From Magnetococcales bacterium HCHbin5 (lineage in GTDB: Bacteria; Pseudomonadota; Magnetococcia; Magnetococcales; Magnetaquicoccaceae), in contig PEAG01000016.1 in the NCBI GenBank assembly GCA_002753505.1, positions 1-53,098 on the forward strand: a DNA stretch of 53,098 bases, given 5' to 3'. This document shows positions 16,721 through 25,624 of this stretch, one piece after another; within the stretch, counting starts at the first letter, position 1; every line of letters starts with the position of its first letter. Made by a program: the position numbers and the translations under genes. The notes below the pieces were generated by a model, which ran no database searches, was not told the origin of the DNA, and saw nothing but the letters and a program-made list of their open reading frames with translations.

Positions 16721-17944
16721 ATGCAATTCAACCTGCTCAAGGACCGCTTGAAAAAAGCCAACCCCGCCAAATCGACGGCTGATCGGGAAAACACCGCCAA
16801 TACCGGAGATGGCCCCATGGATCTCTGGCTGGCCGGTACCGCCTTCGCCCTGCTGATCATCGGTCTGGTCATGGTCTATTCCGCCTCAGCCCCCATCGCC
16901 GCACGCAATTTTGGCGACGCCACCCACTTCGCCCTGCGCAATGCCGTCTTTGCCCTGGTGGGCATCGTCTCCATGGTCGCCATCAGCCGCCTGCCCGTCG
17001 ATTCCATTCGCTATCTGGGACGCATCGGCTTCTGGATCTCCCTGCTGCTCCTGGTGGCCGTGTTGATTCCCGGTATGGGACTGGAGGGCGGGGGCGCACG
17101 CCGCTGGCTCAACTTTCGTGTGATCACCGTCCAACCCTCCGAACCCTTCAAGGTGATGCTGGCCCTCTACACCGCCCACCTGATCGCCCAGGATGCCGGC
17201 ATGGTCCACCGTATCCGGGATGGCATCGTCTACCTGCTGGCCATCTTTGCCCTGGGAGCGGCACTGCTGATGGCTGAACCGGACTTTGGTGCCACCGTCA
17301 TCAGTGCCGCCGTGGTCTTCGGCATTGTCTTCATCGCCGGCATCCCCCTCTCCTGGATCGCCACCCTGCTCACCATCGCCGTCCCACTGGCGGCCATGGC
17401 CGTCATCATGGCCCCCTACCGCTTCCGCCGCGTCACCTCGTTCCTCGACCCCTGGGACGACCCGCAAAACAGCGATTTCCAACTGGTTCAATCGCTGCTC
17501 TCTTTTGGCAATGGCGGCGTCTTTGGTACCGGGCTGGGACAGGGAGAGCAAAAACAGTTTTATCTGCCAGAATCCCACACCGACTTTATCTTTGCCGTCA
17601 TCGGTGAGGAGATGGGGTTGGGACTGGTCTGGTTGATTATTTTTCTGTTCGCGTTCCTCGTTTGGCGTGCCGTCCAGATCGCCCGCTTCAGCACCGATCC
17701 CTTTGTGCGTCTGAGCACCACCGGTCTGACCGTACTGATCGGTTCCCAGGCGGTTGCCAATATGGGGGTGGTGATGGGCCTCCTCCCCCCCAAAGGGTTG
17801 ACCCTGCCCCTGGTCAGCTATGGCGGCTCCTCTCTGGTCATCACGTTGAGTGCCATCGGCCTGCTGTTGGCCTTTTCCCGCACCGTCACCCTGCCCGACA
17901 AACCCAGAACATCAACCGCCAACCCACGGGAGAAAGCCTCATGA
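16721..17944 (+). CDS. ftsW: Division-specific lipid II polymerase FtsW
   Basis: FtsW is a SEDS-family peptidoglycan glycosyltransferase (407 aa) that works with FtsI at the septum. A polar cytoplasmic N-terminus of about 35 residues precedes ten predicted helices. Visible motifs are GGGARRWLNF, AEPDFGATVI, the catalytic-region FLDPWDDPQNSDFQLVQS, LPESHTDFIFAVIGEE and PLVSYGGSS. GAGGGAACAG precedes the ATG. It overlaps murG by ATGA, indicating coupling with lipid II synthesis. Confidence 0.96.
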   Translation: MQFNLLKDRLKKANPAKSTADRENTANTGDGPMDLWLAGTAFALLIIGLVMVYSASAPIAARNFGDATHFALRNAVFALVGIVSMVAISRLPVDSIRYLGRIGFWISLLLLVAVLIPGMGLEGGGARRWLNFRVITVQPSEPFKVMLALYTAHLIAQDAGMVHRIRDGIVYLLAIFALGAALLMAEPDFGATVISAAVVFGIVFIAGIPLSWIATLLTIAVPLAAMAVIMAPYRFRRVTSFLDPWDDPQNSDFQLVQSLLSFGNGGVFGTGLGQGEQKQFYLPESHTDFIFAVIGEEMGLGLVWLIIFLFAFLVWRAVQIARFSTDPFVRLSTTGLTVLIGSQAVANMGVVMGLLPPKGLTLPLVSYGGSSLVITLSAIGLLLAFSRTVTLPDKPRTSTANPREKAS

Positions 17945-19068
17945 CCGCCGAGGGAAAAAAATTGATCATTGCCGGTGGCGGAACCGGCGGCCATATTTTT
18001 CCCGCCATCGCCATCGCCGATGCCTGGGAAGCCAGTGGTGGCGAGGTGCTGTTTGTCGGCACCCCCCACGGCATGGAAAGCCGCCTGTTGCCTCAGCGGG
18101 GCAAACGATTGGAATTGCTGACAGTAGGGCAAATCAAAGGCAAGGGGCTGGCGGTCCGCTTGCGCACCCTGCTGGGCCTGCCCGCCGCCCTCTATTCGGC
18201 CTGGAAAATTATTCGCCACTACCAACCGGACGCCGTGTTGGGCATGGGCGGCTATGTCTCTGCGCCTACCGTGGTGGCAGCCCGGTTACTGGCCATTCCC
18301 ACCGCCTTGCATGAGCAGAATGCACGCCCCGGGTTGACCAATCGGCTGTTGGGCAAAATAACCGATCGGATCTTTGTCTCCTTTGCCGAGGCCATCCCTA
18401 CTTTTCAGGCTCAACAAACAGCCACAACCGCCCGGGCGTCACGGGTGGTTGTGACAGGCAACCCGGTTCGTACCGCCCTGCGGGAGGAGAGCCAACAGGA
18501 GGCCATTCTCGCCGGGGACCGCCCCTTCCGGTTGTTGGTTTTTGGTGGCAGCCAAGGAGCCCGCATATTCAGCGACCTGTTGCCCCCTACCCTGCAAAAA
18601 ATCATGGCCAGCGGCATGCCGGTGGAAATTCGCCACCAGGTACCTCAGGAGGATCTCGCCCGCGTGCAGGCCAACTACGAAAAACTGGGCATCACCGCCA
18701 CAGTTGCACCCTTTTTCCAGAACATGGCCGCTGCCTACCGGGAAGCAGACCTGATCATCTGCCGGGCCGGTGCCACCACCGTGGCCGAATTGGCGACTGT
18801 GGGCAAACCCGCTCTCTTCATCCCCTACCCTTTCGCCGCCGATGACCACCAGACCGCCAACGCCCTGGCCATGGTACGGGCCAACGGTGGCTGGATGCAA
18901 CCACAACAGGCATTGACCATCGAATGGTTGACAGAGTTTCTGCTGGCACGCATGGCAGACCCAGAGGGGTTGATCGCCGCCGGACGACAGGCTTTGAGCC
19001 TGGCCACCCCCCGATCCGCCCAGCTGATTGTCGATCAACTCTTGGCCCTGATTGCAAAAAAATACTGA
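17941..19068 (+). CDS. murG: UDP-GlcNAc--lipid I GlcNAc transferase
   Basis: MurG makes lipid II by adding GlcNAc to lipid I on the cytoplasmic membrane face (375 aa, GT28 fold). The glycine-rich N-terminal loop is IAGGGTGGHIFPAIAIADAW. GMGGYVSAP and HEQNARPGLTNR follow. The C-terminal donor domain has VFGGSQGARIFSD and ICRAGATTVAELATVGKPALFIPYPFAADDHQ. The start lies in the ftsW stop. It is the last gene of the murF block; a 134-bp gap with a promoter separates it from rsmH. Confidence 0.97.
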   Translation: MTAEGKKLIIAGGGTGGHIFPAIAIADAWEASGGEVLFVGTPHGMESRLLPQRGKRLELLTVGQIKGKGLAVRLRTLLGLPAALYSAWKIIRHYQPDAVLGMGGYVSAPTVVAARLLAIPTALHEQNARPGLTNRLLGKITDRIFVSFAEAIPTFQAQQTATTARASRVVVTGNPVRTALREESQQEAILAGDRPFRLLVFGGSQGARIFSDLLPPTLQKIMASGMPVEIRHQVPQEDLARVQANYEKLGITATVAPFFQNMAAAYREADLIICRAGATTVAELATVGKPALFIPYPFAADDHQTANALAMVRANGGWMQPQQALTIEWLTEFLLARMADPEGLIAAGRQALSLATPRSAQLIVDQLLALIAKKY

Positions 19069-19164
19069 ATGCCGCCCGCAGGACAAGCCTTGTTTGCCCA
19101 GGGCCAAAAATATCGTTAACACCCCCGCACCCTCTCATGGAACCGTGCCTCCAGCCCACTTCCT

Positions 19165-19173
19165 TGCTATAAT
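19165..19173 (+). promoter_or_regulatory. Extended -10 promoter for rsmH-ftsL-ftsI-murE
   Basis: TGCTATAAT (19165-19173) is an extended -10 element with a consensus hexamer. No good -35 is seen at 16-18 bp, as expected for this class. Initiation would fall near 19180, 14-23 bases before the possible rsmH starts. It makes the second dcw block an independent transcription unit. Confidence 0.55.
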
Positions 19174-19202
19174 TTGTCGAAAACTGTGATTGAGTGAAAC
19201 CG

Positions 19203-20303
19203 ATGAGAGAGAAAGCCAGGGGGAAATCCCCCGCTTCAACCGCACCTGGAGCCAAACATCAGAGCGTTTTGATGCAAGAGGTGCTGGCGGCTCTGCGTCC
19301 CGTGCCAGGGGGAACCTATGTGGATGCCACCTTCGGCGACGGCGGCCATACGGAGGCCATCCTGCACCACATCGGCCCTGCCGGCCGGCTGTTTGCGCTG
19401 GATCGAGATCCGTCCGCCTTCCATCGAAATGCGGCACTGTTGGAGCGGTATGGAGAACAACTGACCGTCATCCATACCCCCTTCAGCCAGTTGAAAACGG
19501 TTTTGGCCGCGCAGGCTGTTGTGGCCGTCCACGGCATACTGTTCGACCTGGGGGTCTCCTCTCGACAATTGGATGAACCGGAACGAGGCTTCTCTTTCCA
19601 AAGCGATGGGCCCTTGGATATGCGCATGGATCAATCTGCAGATGCCCTGTCACCTCAGACCGCCTCTCTGCAAAAACAGACACCTTCTGAACGGATAACG
19701 GCCGCCACCATTGTGAACACCTTTGAAAAAGAGGCCCTGGCAGAGCTGTTTTTTTGTTTTGGCGAGGAGCGTCATGCCCGCCGTATTGCGGCAGCCATCG
19801 TCATGGATCGTCAACGGCAGCCCTTTACCACCACCCGGCAATTGGCCGCCCTGCTGGAACGGATCATGCCCGGCGGTCAGGCCGCCATTCATCCCGCCAC
19901 CCGGGTCTTTCAGGCGTTGCGCATCGCTGTCAATCGGGAACTGGAAGAGCTGCAAACCGGTCTCTCCCACGCCATGGAGCTGCTGACCGATGGGGGACGG
20001 GCGGTCGTGATCAGCTTTCACTCCCTGGAGGACCGGATTGTCAAACAGCTTTTCCGCCAGGCAACAGACCCTTTGCAACGCCCGCCGGGCCCGTCGGCAG
20101 GACCCCATTTGCTGGTTCAACCCCACGCCGTGACGCCCTCTTTCCGCCTGCTGACCCGCAAACCGCTCTCGCCCGGCCCGGCAGAGATTGGCAACAATCC
20201 CCGCTCACGCAGTGCCCGGATGCGGGCCATCGAGCGGTTGAGCGGGGGCCCCGGTGGCGGCGTAGCCGCCTTGCTGCCCGCCCATCTCCACGGCCAGCCA
20301 TGA
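19203..20303 (+). CDS. rsmH: 16S rRNA (cytosine(1402)-N(4))-methyltransferase
   Basis: RsmH (MraW) methylates N4 of C1402 in 16S rRNA using SAM (366 aa, longer than the usual ~315). Motifs are HQSVLMQEVL, the SAM-binding VDATFGDGGHTEAIL, FDLGVSSRQLDEPERGFSFQ, ALRIAVNRELEEL and ISFHSLEDRIVKQLFR. An insertion near residues 140-170 and a Pro/Gly-rich tail account for the extra length. The start is ATG 19203, with a GTG at 19194 possible; neither has a strong Shine-Dalgarno. mraZ, usually upstream, is absent. It overlaps ftsL by ATGA. Confidence 0.95.
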   Translation: MREKARGKSPASTAPGAKHQSVLMQEVLAALRPVPGGTYVDATFGDGGHTEAILHHIGPAGRLFALDRDPSAFHRNAALLERYGEQLTVIHTPFSQLKTVLAAQAVVAVHGILFDLGVSSRQLDEPERGFSFQSDGPLDMRMDQSADALSPQTASLQKQTPSERITAATIVNTFEKEALAELFFCFGEERHARRIAAAIVMDRQRQPFTTTRQLAALLERIMPGGQAAIHPATRVFQALRIAVNRELEELQTGLSHAMELLTDGGRAVVISFHSLEDRIVKQLFRQATDPLQRPPGPSAGPHLLVQPHAVTPSFRLLTRKPLSPGPAEIGNNPRSRSARMRAIERLSGGPGGGVAALLPAHLHGQP

Positions 20304-20569
20304 GACCGGGTTGGCCCATCCTCATGTTTTTGAGTGTTCTCCTGGTGTTGACAGCAGCCATCACCATCTCTTCCCGTGTCTGGATGCTGGAGAGTCATCG
20401 GGAGTTGACTCAGGAACAAAAACGGTATAACGAGCTCCTGGACAAGGAAAACGCCCTCCAGATAGAGTTGATCTCCCGCACCGACATGAACACCATCGAA
20501 CGCCGGGCCCGTCAGGAGCTGGGCATGCAGCCCCTTTGGCCCACCCAGTGGCGGGTGCTGAAACCATGA
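20300..20569 (+). CDS. ftsL: Cell division protein FtsL
   Basis: This 89-residue bitopic protein has a short cytoplasmic tail, one membrane helix (about 5-25, WPILMFLSVLLVLTAAITISS) and a periplasmic coiled coil (MLESHRELTQEQKRYNELLDKENALQIE). It ends in an RTDMNTIERRARQELGM segment typical of FtsL. FtsL joins FtsB and FtsQ in the complex that activates FtsWI. Identity rests on topology, length and position between rsmH and ftsI, with ATGA overlaps on both sides. Confidence 0.9.
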   Translation: MRPGWPILMFLSVLLVLTAAITISSRVWMLESHRELTQEQKRYNELLDKENALQIELISRTDMNTIERRARQELGMQPLWPTQWRVLKP

Positions 20570-23343
20570 AACCCATCCGCAGCAAAGCAACCGCCCCCAA
20601 AGCCACCAAACCCCCCATCACCAGTCGGTTGACGGGCGGCAAGAGTTGCGCGGTTCCCAAGCAGCGTCCCCATCGGGGTTCCCTGTGGCGGACCGCCAGT
20701 GGGGAAAAGCGATTTTCCCTGACCTGGCCGCGGCTGCCCTCTCTCTCCAACCCCCTGACATGGCGCAAGAAGGCCCCCTCTGCACCCCCGATCGACTCCC
20801 AGGATACAGAGGGTACAGCCCCCCGCAAAAAACATGCACTGGCCAAGCGGTGGATGGCGGCTGGCAGTCGCCTTGCCCTGGGAAACAAAATTACGGCCAT
20901 TCATCGGCGGCTCACCGCAACCCGTACGGTGGCCACGACCGGACAGGAGAGTGCAGAGGCAGCGGAACGACCCGCCAAACGGCACCGCCTGCGGGAAAAG
21001 TTGGGTTCCATCGGGCACAGGTTGGCGACCCAAAAGATGCCTGGTCTGCCACTGCGGCGCACTGTTCCGCCCCAATCTCCGGAGCAACCCAAACCCACCG
21101 CCAAGCCCGCCACCAAGCCCGCCACCAGGCGTGCCGACCGACCACTGGGGGACTCTCTGGCCCGCTTTGGCCTGGCTCTGTTGGGGAGCGGTTTTGCCCT
21201 GCTTGCCCTGCTGCTGCCCACCCAGCGGGCCGGCACCCCCGCCCCGCGCAAGCGACCACCGGTTGCCATCCATCTGCCAAAGGTGCCCGCCTTTCTGGCA
21301 CGCCGCACCCTGCAGGTGCCGGTTCAGAGTCCGGAGTCCATCGAAAAGCGTCTGAAATTTTTATTTGGCATGTTTTTATTGGCCTTTCTTGTACTGGCAG
21401 CCCGGGCGGTGGATCTGACCGTGGTTCAACACGAGACGCTGAAGGCCCGGGCGCAAAGCCAATATCGCAAACGCATTGTCACCCCTGCCCATCGGGGCCG
21501 CATCCTGGACCGCAATGGCAAGACCCTCTCTGTCAGTCTGCCGGTCAAATCTCTCTCGGTGGATGTGGACCGGATGGAGGATGCCGGCTTGTTGGCGGAA
21601 CGGTTGGCACCGTTGATCGACTGGCCGCTGGAGCAACTGCGTCATCGTCTCAGCAGTGCGCGCAAGGGCTCGTTTCCGGTTTTGCAGCACCAACTGACCC
21701 CAATGGTCATCCACAAAATTCAACAGATGGAAAACCCGGCCCTCTTTTTGACACCAGAGGTTCAGCGATTCTATCCCATTGGCGAGGTCACCTCCCACAT
21801 TCTGGGATTTACCGATTTTGATGGCCATGGTGTCGAGGGGTTGGAACGGTCCTTGGAGGCGAAACTGCAGGGAAAACCGGGGGAGACCATCTTTACCCAT
21901 GACCGTCTGGGGCAGCCCATGCCGATGGATCAGGCCGTCGAGACCGATCAACCGGGGATGGATGTGGTGTTAACCATTGACACCAACATTCAATATATTG
22001 CCTATCGCTCGCTCCTCAAGGGGATTACCAAAGCCCAGGCCAAGGGGGGTACCGTGATCGTCATGAACCCCAACAGTGGCGAGATCTACGCCATGGTCAA
22101 TCAACCGGGTTTCAATCCCAACAATCTGAGTGGGAGCAAGGCGGACGAACGGCGTAATCGGGCCATTGCCGATGCCTATGAACCGGGCTCCACCTTTAAA
22201 ACTTTTACCGTTTCCGCTGCCCTGGATCTGGGCCTGGTGAACCCCACCACCGGTTTTGATGTCCATGGAGGAACCCTCCGGGTTGGTGGCCGAACCATAC
22301 GCGACTTTCACACCGGCAAGCGTTGGCTCTCCGTGGCCCAGATTGTGGAGACCAGCTCCAATGTGGGGGCGGCCAAAATCGGCCTGTTGATCGGCAACGC
22401 CCATATGGATGAATACATCAACCGGTTTGGTTTTGGCAAAGCCACCGGGGTGGGGTTTACCAATGAATCTCCCGGTTCGGTGCCGGATATTTCCGCCTAT
22501 CGTATCGTCGGTTTGGCCAACCGTTCCTATGGGTATGGCATCACGGCCACCCCCTTGCAGTTGGCAACCGCCACCGCTGCTGCCATCAATGGCGGCCTTT
22601 ATTACAAGCCTCGTTTGATTGCCGGCAACCGGGTAAATGGTGAATTTATCCCCAACAAGCCGGAGGAGCCGCACCGGGTTCTCAAACCTGAAACCTCGGC
22701 CACCATGCGGGAAATTTTGGCCCTGGCGGTTGGCCCGGATGGTACCGCCCCGCAGGCCCGGGTGGAGGGATACACGGTTGCCGGCAAGACCGGTACCGCC
22801 CGCAAGGCCATGGGGGCACAGGGCTATGTCCGAGGCCACTATTTTGCCTCGTTCGTGGGGTTCATCCCGGTGGACAAACCGCAACTGCTCATCTATGTCA
22901 GCGTGGATGAACCGAAAGGGGTTTTTTACGGCGGGTTGGTTGCTGCCCCCATTTTCCGGGAGATTGCGCAGGAAATTTTGCCGCTGTTATCCATCTTTCC
23001 TGAAAATCGTACCGACCCTGAGCTGCCGCCCCTGTGGAAACCGACTCCTGATCCCAAAGAGGCACCCCAAACAAAGGCGGCTTCTGCGCAAAAGGGGGCC
23101 GTCAAGGCAGACCACAAGGGCCACGCCGACAGCAAGTCGGCCAAGAAGGGGGATAAAAAATCGGCCAAAAAAGAGGAGCCGGAGACCCCGCCGGAGGAGC
23201 CTTCGCCACTGCTGGATCTCAGTCTGGCGGATGCCCTGGAACAGCTGAAAAAAGAGGAGATCATTCCGCTCATCGAGGGTCATGGCCGCGTGGTGCGGGT
23301 GGAAAAAACCGCCGACGGCACGCCGCGTCTGTTTCTTGAATGA
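20566..23343 (+). CDS. ftsI: FtsI/PBP3 septal transpeptidase with unusual N-terminal extension
   Basis: This class B penicillin-binding protein cross-links septal peptidoglycan (925 aa; usual length 550-650). Catalytic motifs are intact: SxxK at S542-K545 (GSTFK), SxN at S597-N599 and KTG at 741-743. The expected signal anchor is about 264-282 (KFLFGMFLLAFLVLAARAV), followed by RGRILDRNGK. Before it lie about 260 extra residues, rich in Arg, Lys and Pro, with a second hydrophobic stretch at about 202-217. A Lys/Glu-rich linker (about 825-880) and a PASTA-like domain close the protein. The ATG overlaps the ftsL stop. Upstream ATGs inside ftsL give no better start. Confidence 0.93.
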   Translation: MKPIRSKATAPKATKPPITSRLTGGKSCAVPKQRPHRGSLWRTASGEKRFSLTWPRLPSLSNPLTWRKKAPSAPPIDSQDTEGTAPRKKHALAKRWMAAGSRLALGNKITAIHRRLTATRTVATTGQESAEAAERPAKRHRLREKLGSIGHRLATQKMPGLPLRRTVPPQSPEQPKPTAKPATKPATRRADRPLGDSLARFGLALLGSGFALLALLLPTQRAGTPAPRKRPPVAIHLPKVPAFLARRTLQVPVQSPESIEKRLKFLFGMFLLAFLVLAARAVDLTVVQHETLKARAQSQYRKRIVTPAHRGRILDRNGKTLSVSLPVKSLSVDVDRMEDAGLLAERLAPLIDWPLEQLRHRLSSARKGSFPVLQHQLTPMVIHKIQQMENPALFLTPEVQRFYPIGEVTSHILGFTDFDGHGVEGLERSLEAKLQGKPGETIFTHDRLGQPMPMDQAVETDQPGMDVVLTIDTNIQYIAYRSLLKGITKAQAKGGTVIVMNPNSGEIYAMVNQPGFNPNNLSGSKADERRNRAIADAYEPGSTFKTFTVSAALDLGLVNPTTGFDVHGGTLRVGGRTIRDFHTGKRWLSVAQIVETSSNVGAAKIGLLIGNAHMDEYINRFGFGKATGVGFTNESPGSVPDISAYRIVGLANRSYGYGITATPLQLATATAAAINGGLYYKPRLIAGNRVNGEFIPNKPEEPHRVLKPETSATMREILALAVGPDGTAPQARVEGYTVAGKTGTARKAMGAQGYVRGHYFASFVGFIPVDKPQLLIYVSVDEPKGVFYGGLVAAPIFREIAQEILPLLSIFPENRTDPELPPLWKPTPDPKEAPQTKAASAQKGAVKADHKGHADSKSAKKGDKKSAKKEEPETPPEEPSPLLDLSLADALEQLKKEEIIPLIEGHGRVVRVEKTADGTPRLFLE

Positions 23344-23353
23344 GTATGCGCAC

Positions 23354-24889
23354 ATGATCGCAACCAGTTCTTGCCGGGCTTTGGCGGCTCGTTGTGAGGG
23401 GGTGCGGATGCAGGGCCCGGACCTGCCGATCACCGGCCTCAGTGCGGATTCCCGCCAGGTAGCCCCCGGTTTTCTCTTTGCGGCCCTGGCCGGCACCCGC
23501 ACGGTCGGCAGCCATTTTGTGACAGCGGCCCTGGCGGCCGGGGCGGTGGCTGTTCTCCACGATGGCAGTCTGGAGCTGCCGGCGTCGGTGGCGCAGTTCA
23601 GCCATCCCAACCCCCGTCATGCGTTGGCCCTGTTGGCGGCTGCCTTTTATGGCAATCCTGCCCGGCAGATGCGCATGGTTGCCATCACGGGCACCAATGG
23701 CAAGACCAGCACCGCAGCGATGGTGGAGGCCATTTTGTTGCAGCAGGGCGAACGGGTTGGTGTGATTGGCACGACCGGTATCCGTTATCCCGGCTTTGAG
23801 CAGGCCAACCCTCTGACCACCCCTGACCCGGTTGCCCTGCATCGGCAATTGCGCAACATGGCGGACAACCGGTGCAGTTCGGTGGTGATGGAGGTCTCCT
23901 CCCATGCCCTGGATCAGCATCGAACCGCCGGTATTCCCTGGCAGGTGGCTGTTTTTACCCATCTGTCGCGGGACCATCTGGACTATCACCAAACAGAGCA
24001 GGCCTATTTTGACAGCAAGGCGGCCCTGTTTTTGCGGGATGGCCCTGCCAGGGCGGTTATTGGTATCGAAGAGCCCTGGGGGCAGCGGTTGGCGCAGCGG
24101 TGTTTGGGGGTTTTGCCGGTTGCCACCTTCTCCATCGGCCCACCCGTACATGCGCCTGTGGTGCCGCCACTGACCGATCCGGCCCTTGTCGCGCAGCCGT
24201 TTTATGCGGACGACATTGCACTCTCCTGGCTGGGGTGTCGGTTCAGGCTTCACACTCCGGTTGGGACTCTGCCTGTCACCCTGCCCGGTGCGGGTCGGTT
24301 CAATGTGGCCAACGCGCTGGCCGCCGCCGCCACCGGTTGGCAATTGGGTATCCCCGAGGCGACCATTGCGGCGGGTTTGCGGCAGTTCAGCCCGGCACCT
24401 GGACGGATGCAAACCGTTCAGGGGGGACAGCCCTTTGCGGTCGTGGTGGATTATGCCCACACCCCGGATGCGCTGGAGCGGGTGTTGCAGACGGCCAGGA
24501 GTTTGACAACCGGTCGTATCATTGCTGTTTTTGGTTGTGGTGGGGAGCGGGACAGCGGCAAGCGGCCGTTGATGGGACAGGTGGCCGCCCGGCTGGCGGA
24601 GCAGACCATTGTCACCGATGACAATCCCCGTTCGGAAGATCCGCAAGCCATTCGCGACGCCATTGTGCAGGGCTGTCGACAGGAAGCGGGTTCGGTAGAG
24701 GTGTTGCCAGATCGGGCCGAGGCCATCGCGCACGCAATCGCCATGGCTGACCCGGGTGATGCGGTGATTATTGCAGGAAAAGGCCATGAAACCGTACAGA
24801 TAACGGCCAAGGGCTGTCAGCCTTTCGATGATGTGCAAACCGCACGTCATTGTCTGGCCGCCCAGGGGTGGAAAGAGGTTTTGCAATGA
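23354..24889 (+). CDS. murE: UDP-MurNAc-L-Ala-D-Glu--meso-diaminopimelate ligase
   Basis: MurE adds meso-DAP to UDP-MurNAc-dipeptide (511 aa). The N-terminal ITGLSADSRQVAPGFLFAALAG is followed by the P-loop ITGTNGKTSTAAM, then MEVSSHALDQHR, FTHLSRDHLDYH and VVDYAHTPDALERVL. The DDNPRSEDP segment carries the DNPR signature of DAP-specific enzymes. The ATG at 23354 lies 11 bp after the ftsI stop without a strong Shine-Dalgarno; an ATG at 23282 inside ftsI is less likely. Third positions are strongly G/T-rich. The stop codon abuts a repeat arm, so no murF follows. Confidence 0.96.
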   Translation: MIATSSCRALAARCEGVRMQGPDLPITGLSADSRQVAPGFLFAALAGTRTVGSHFVTAALAAGAVAVLHDGSLELPASVAQFSHPNPRHALALLAAAFYGNPARQMRMVAITGTNGKTSTAAMVEAILLQQGERVGVIGTTGIRYPGFEQANPLTTPDPVALHRQLRNMADNRCSSVVMEVSSHALDQHRTAGIPWQVAVFTHLSRDHLDYHQTEQAYFDSKAALFLRDGPARAVIGIEEPWGQRLAQRCLGVLPVATFSIGPPVHAPVVPPLTDPALVAQPFYADDIALSWLGCRFRLHTPVGTLPVTLPGAGRFNVANALAAAATGWQLGIPEATIAAGLRQFSPAPGRMQTVQGGQPFAVVVDYAHTPDALERVLQTARSLTTGRIIAVFGCGGERDSGKRPLMGQVAARLAEQTIVTDDNPRSEDPQAIRDAIVQGCRQEAGSVEVLPDRAEAIAHAIAMADPGDAVIIAGKGHETVQITAKGCQPFDDVQTARHCLAAQGWKEVLQ

Positions 24890-24941
24890 TTGCAGGGGTC
24901 TGTGAAACGTCACGCTCCCCAGCGGGGTGCAGGGGCTTAAG
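24886..24941 (-). repeat. Short repeat arm left of composite element 3
   Basis: This arm has only the outer part of the repeat: the TTGCAGGGG end, the palindrome module (CACGCTCCCC half intact, other half decayed as TGTGAAACG) and the GCAGGGGC hairpin. It is cut at GCCCCATATA. It overlaps the murE stop. A linker of about 38 bp, ending CTTTAAACG, joins it to element 3. Confidence 0.75.
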
Positions 24942-24979
24942 CCCCATATACGCTAACGTGATTGCGATCTTCCTTTAAA

Positions 24980-25427
24980 CGATTGCAGGGGTCTGGGGAG
25001 CGTCACGCTCCCCAGCGGGGTGCAGGGGCAGAGCCCCTGCTGAACTGCGCGTTTTCCCAAAGCCAATTTTCGCAGAAAATTGGCGCAACGCGCACAAAAC
25101 CGCCCCGAAGGGGCGACCTTGGGAGGGCGGCAGCCCGACGCGCACGGTTGTATCACGGATAAATGCTTGGATGAGAAACCAGAAGCTTCGGACATTCCGC
25201 TTTTTGTTTGACACAAGGCCAGGGGTGTTTTTTTTCCAAGCTATGCCCAATTTGGCCAGCTTTCAGTCGGGCTGCCGCCCTCCAGGAGTGCCCCTGCGGG
25301 GCGTTTTGGGCGCGCTGCGCCCATTTGCTGCGCAAATGGGCTTCGGTGAAAGCGCGCCCGTTACATGCAGGGGCTTTGCCCCTGCACCCCACCGGGGACC
25401 GTGACGGTCCCCGGACCCCTGCAATTG
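24980..25427. repeat. Composite inverted-arm element 3 (type II arm / spacer / type I arm)
   Basis: The left arm 24980-25139 (type II, reverse) and the right arm 25266-25427 (type I, forward) enclose a 126-bp spacer (25140-25265). The order of arm types and the spacer are inverted relative to elements 1 and 2. The end palindrome of the left arm has arms CTGGGGAGCGT/ACGCTCCCCAG, altered on both sides yet still fully paired. The right arm has the CCGGGGACCGT form. With the short arms on either side it fills the 735 bp between murE and murC, where no gene is seen. Confidence 0.9.
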
Positions 25428-25468
25428 TTTAAAAAGATAAAAGTATGGGTAGGATCACCATGGTAGCG

Positions 25469-25531
25469 CATATGGGGCTTTGCCCCTGCACCCCACCGGG
25501 GACCGTGACGGTCCCCGGACCCCTGCAATTG
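25469..25531 (+). repeat. Short repeat arm right of composite element 3
   Basis: This mirror image of the short arm at 24886 begins CATATGGGGC, has the GGGGCTTTGCCCC hairpin and an intact palindrome with arms CCGGGGACCGT/ACGGTCCCCGG, and ends in CAATTG. A GTTTAAAAAGAT flank on its left repeats to its right as TTAAAAAAGATTA. From 25532 to murC at 25625 there is A-rich sequence and an AAGGTG Shine-Dalgarno. Confidence 0.85.
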
Positions 25532-25624
25532 TTAAAAAAGATTAAAAAAATATGGGTATGATCACAACCATCCGAAGCCGCCCATACCCGGCGGTCGCGT
25601 TTTTTTGCTAAAAGGTGCCCCACC

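Noticed and set aside
24886-25531. CRISPR array
   Set aside because: The repeats are long, palindromic, in alternating orientation and irregularly spaced, with conserved linkers in place of unique spacers; no cas gene is present.
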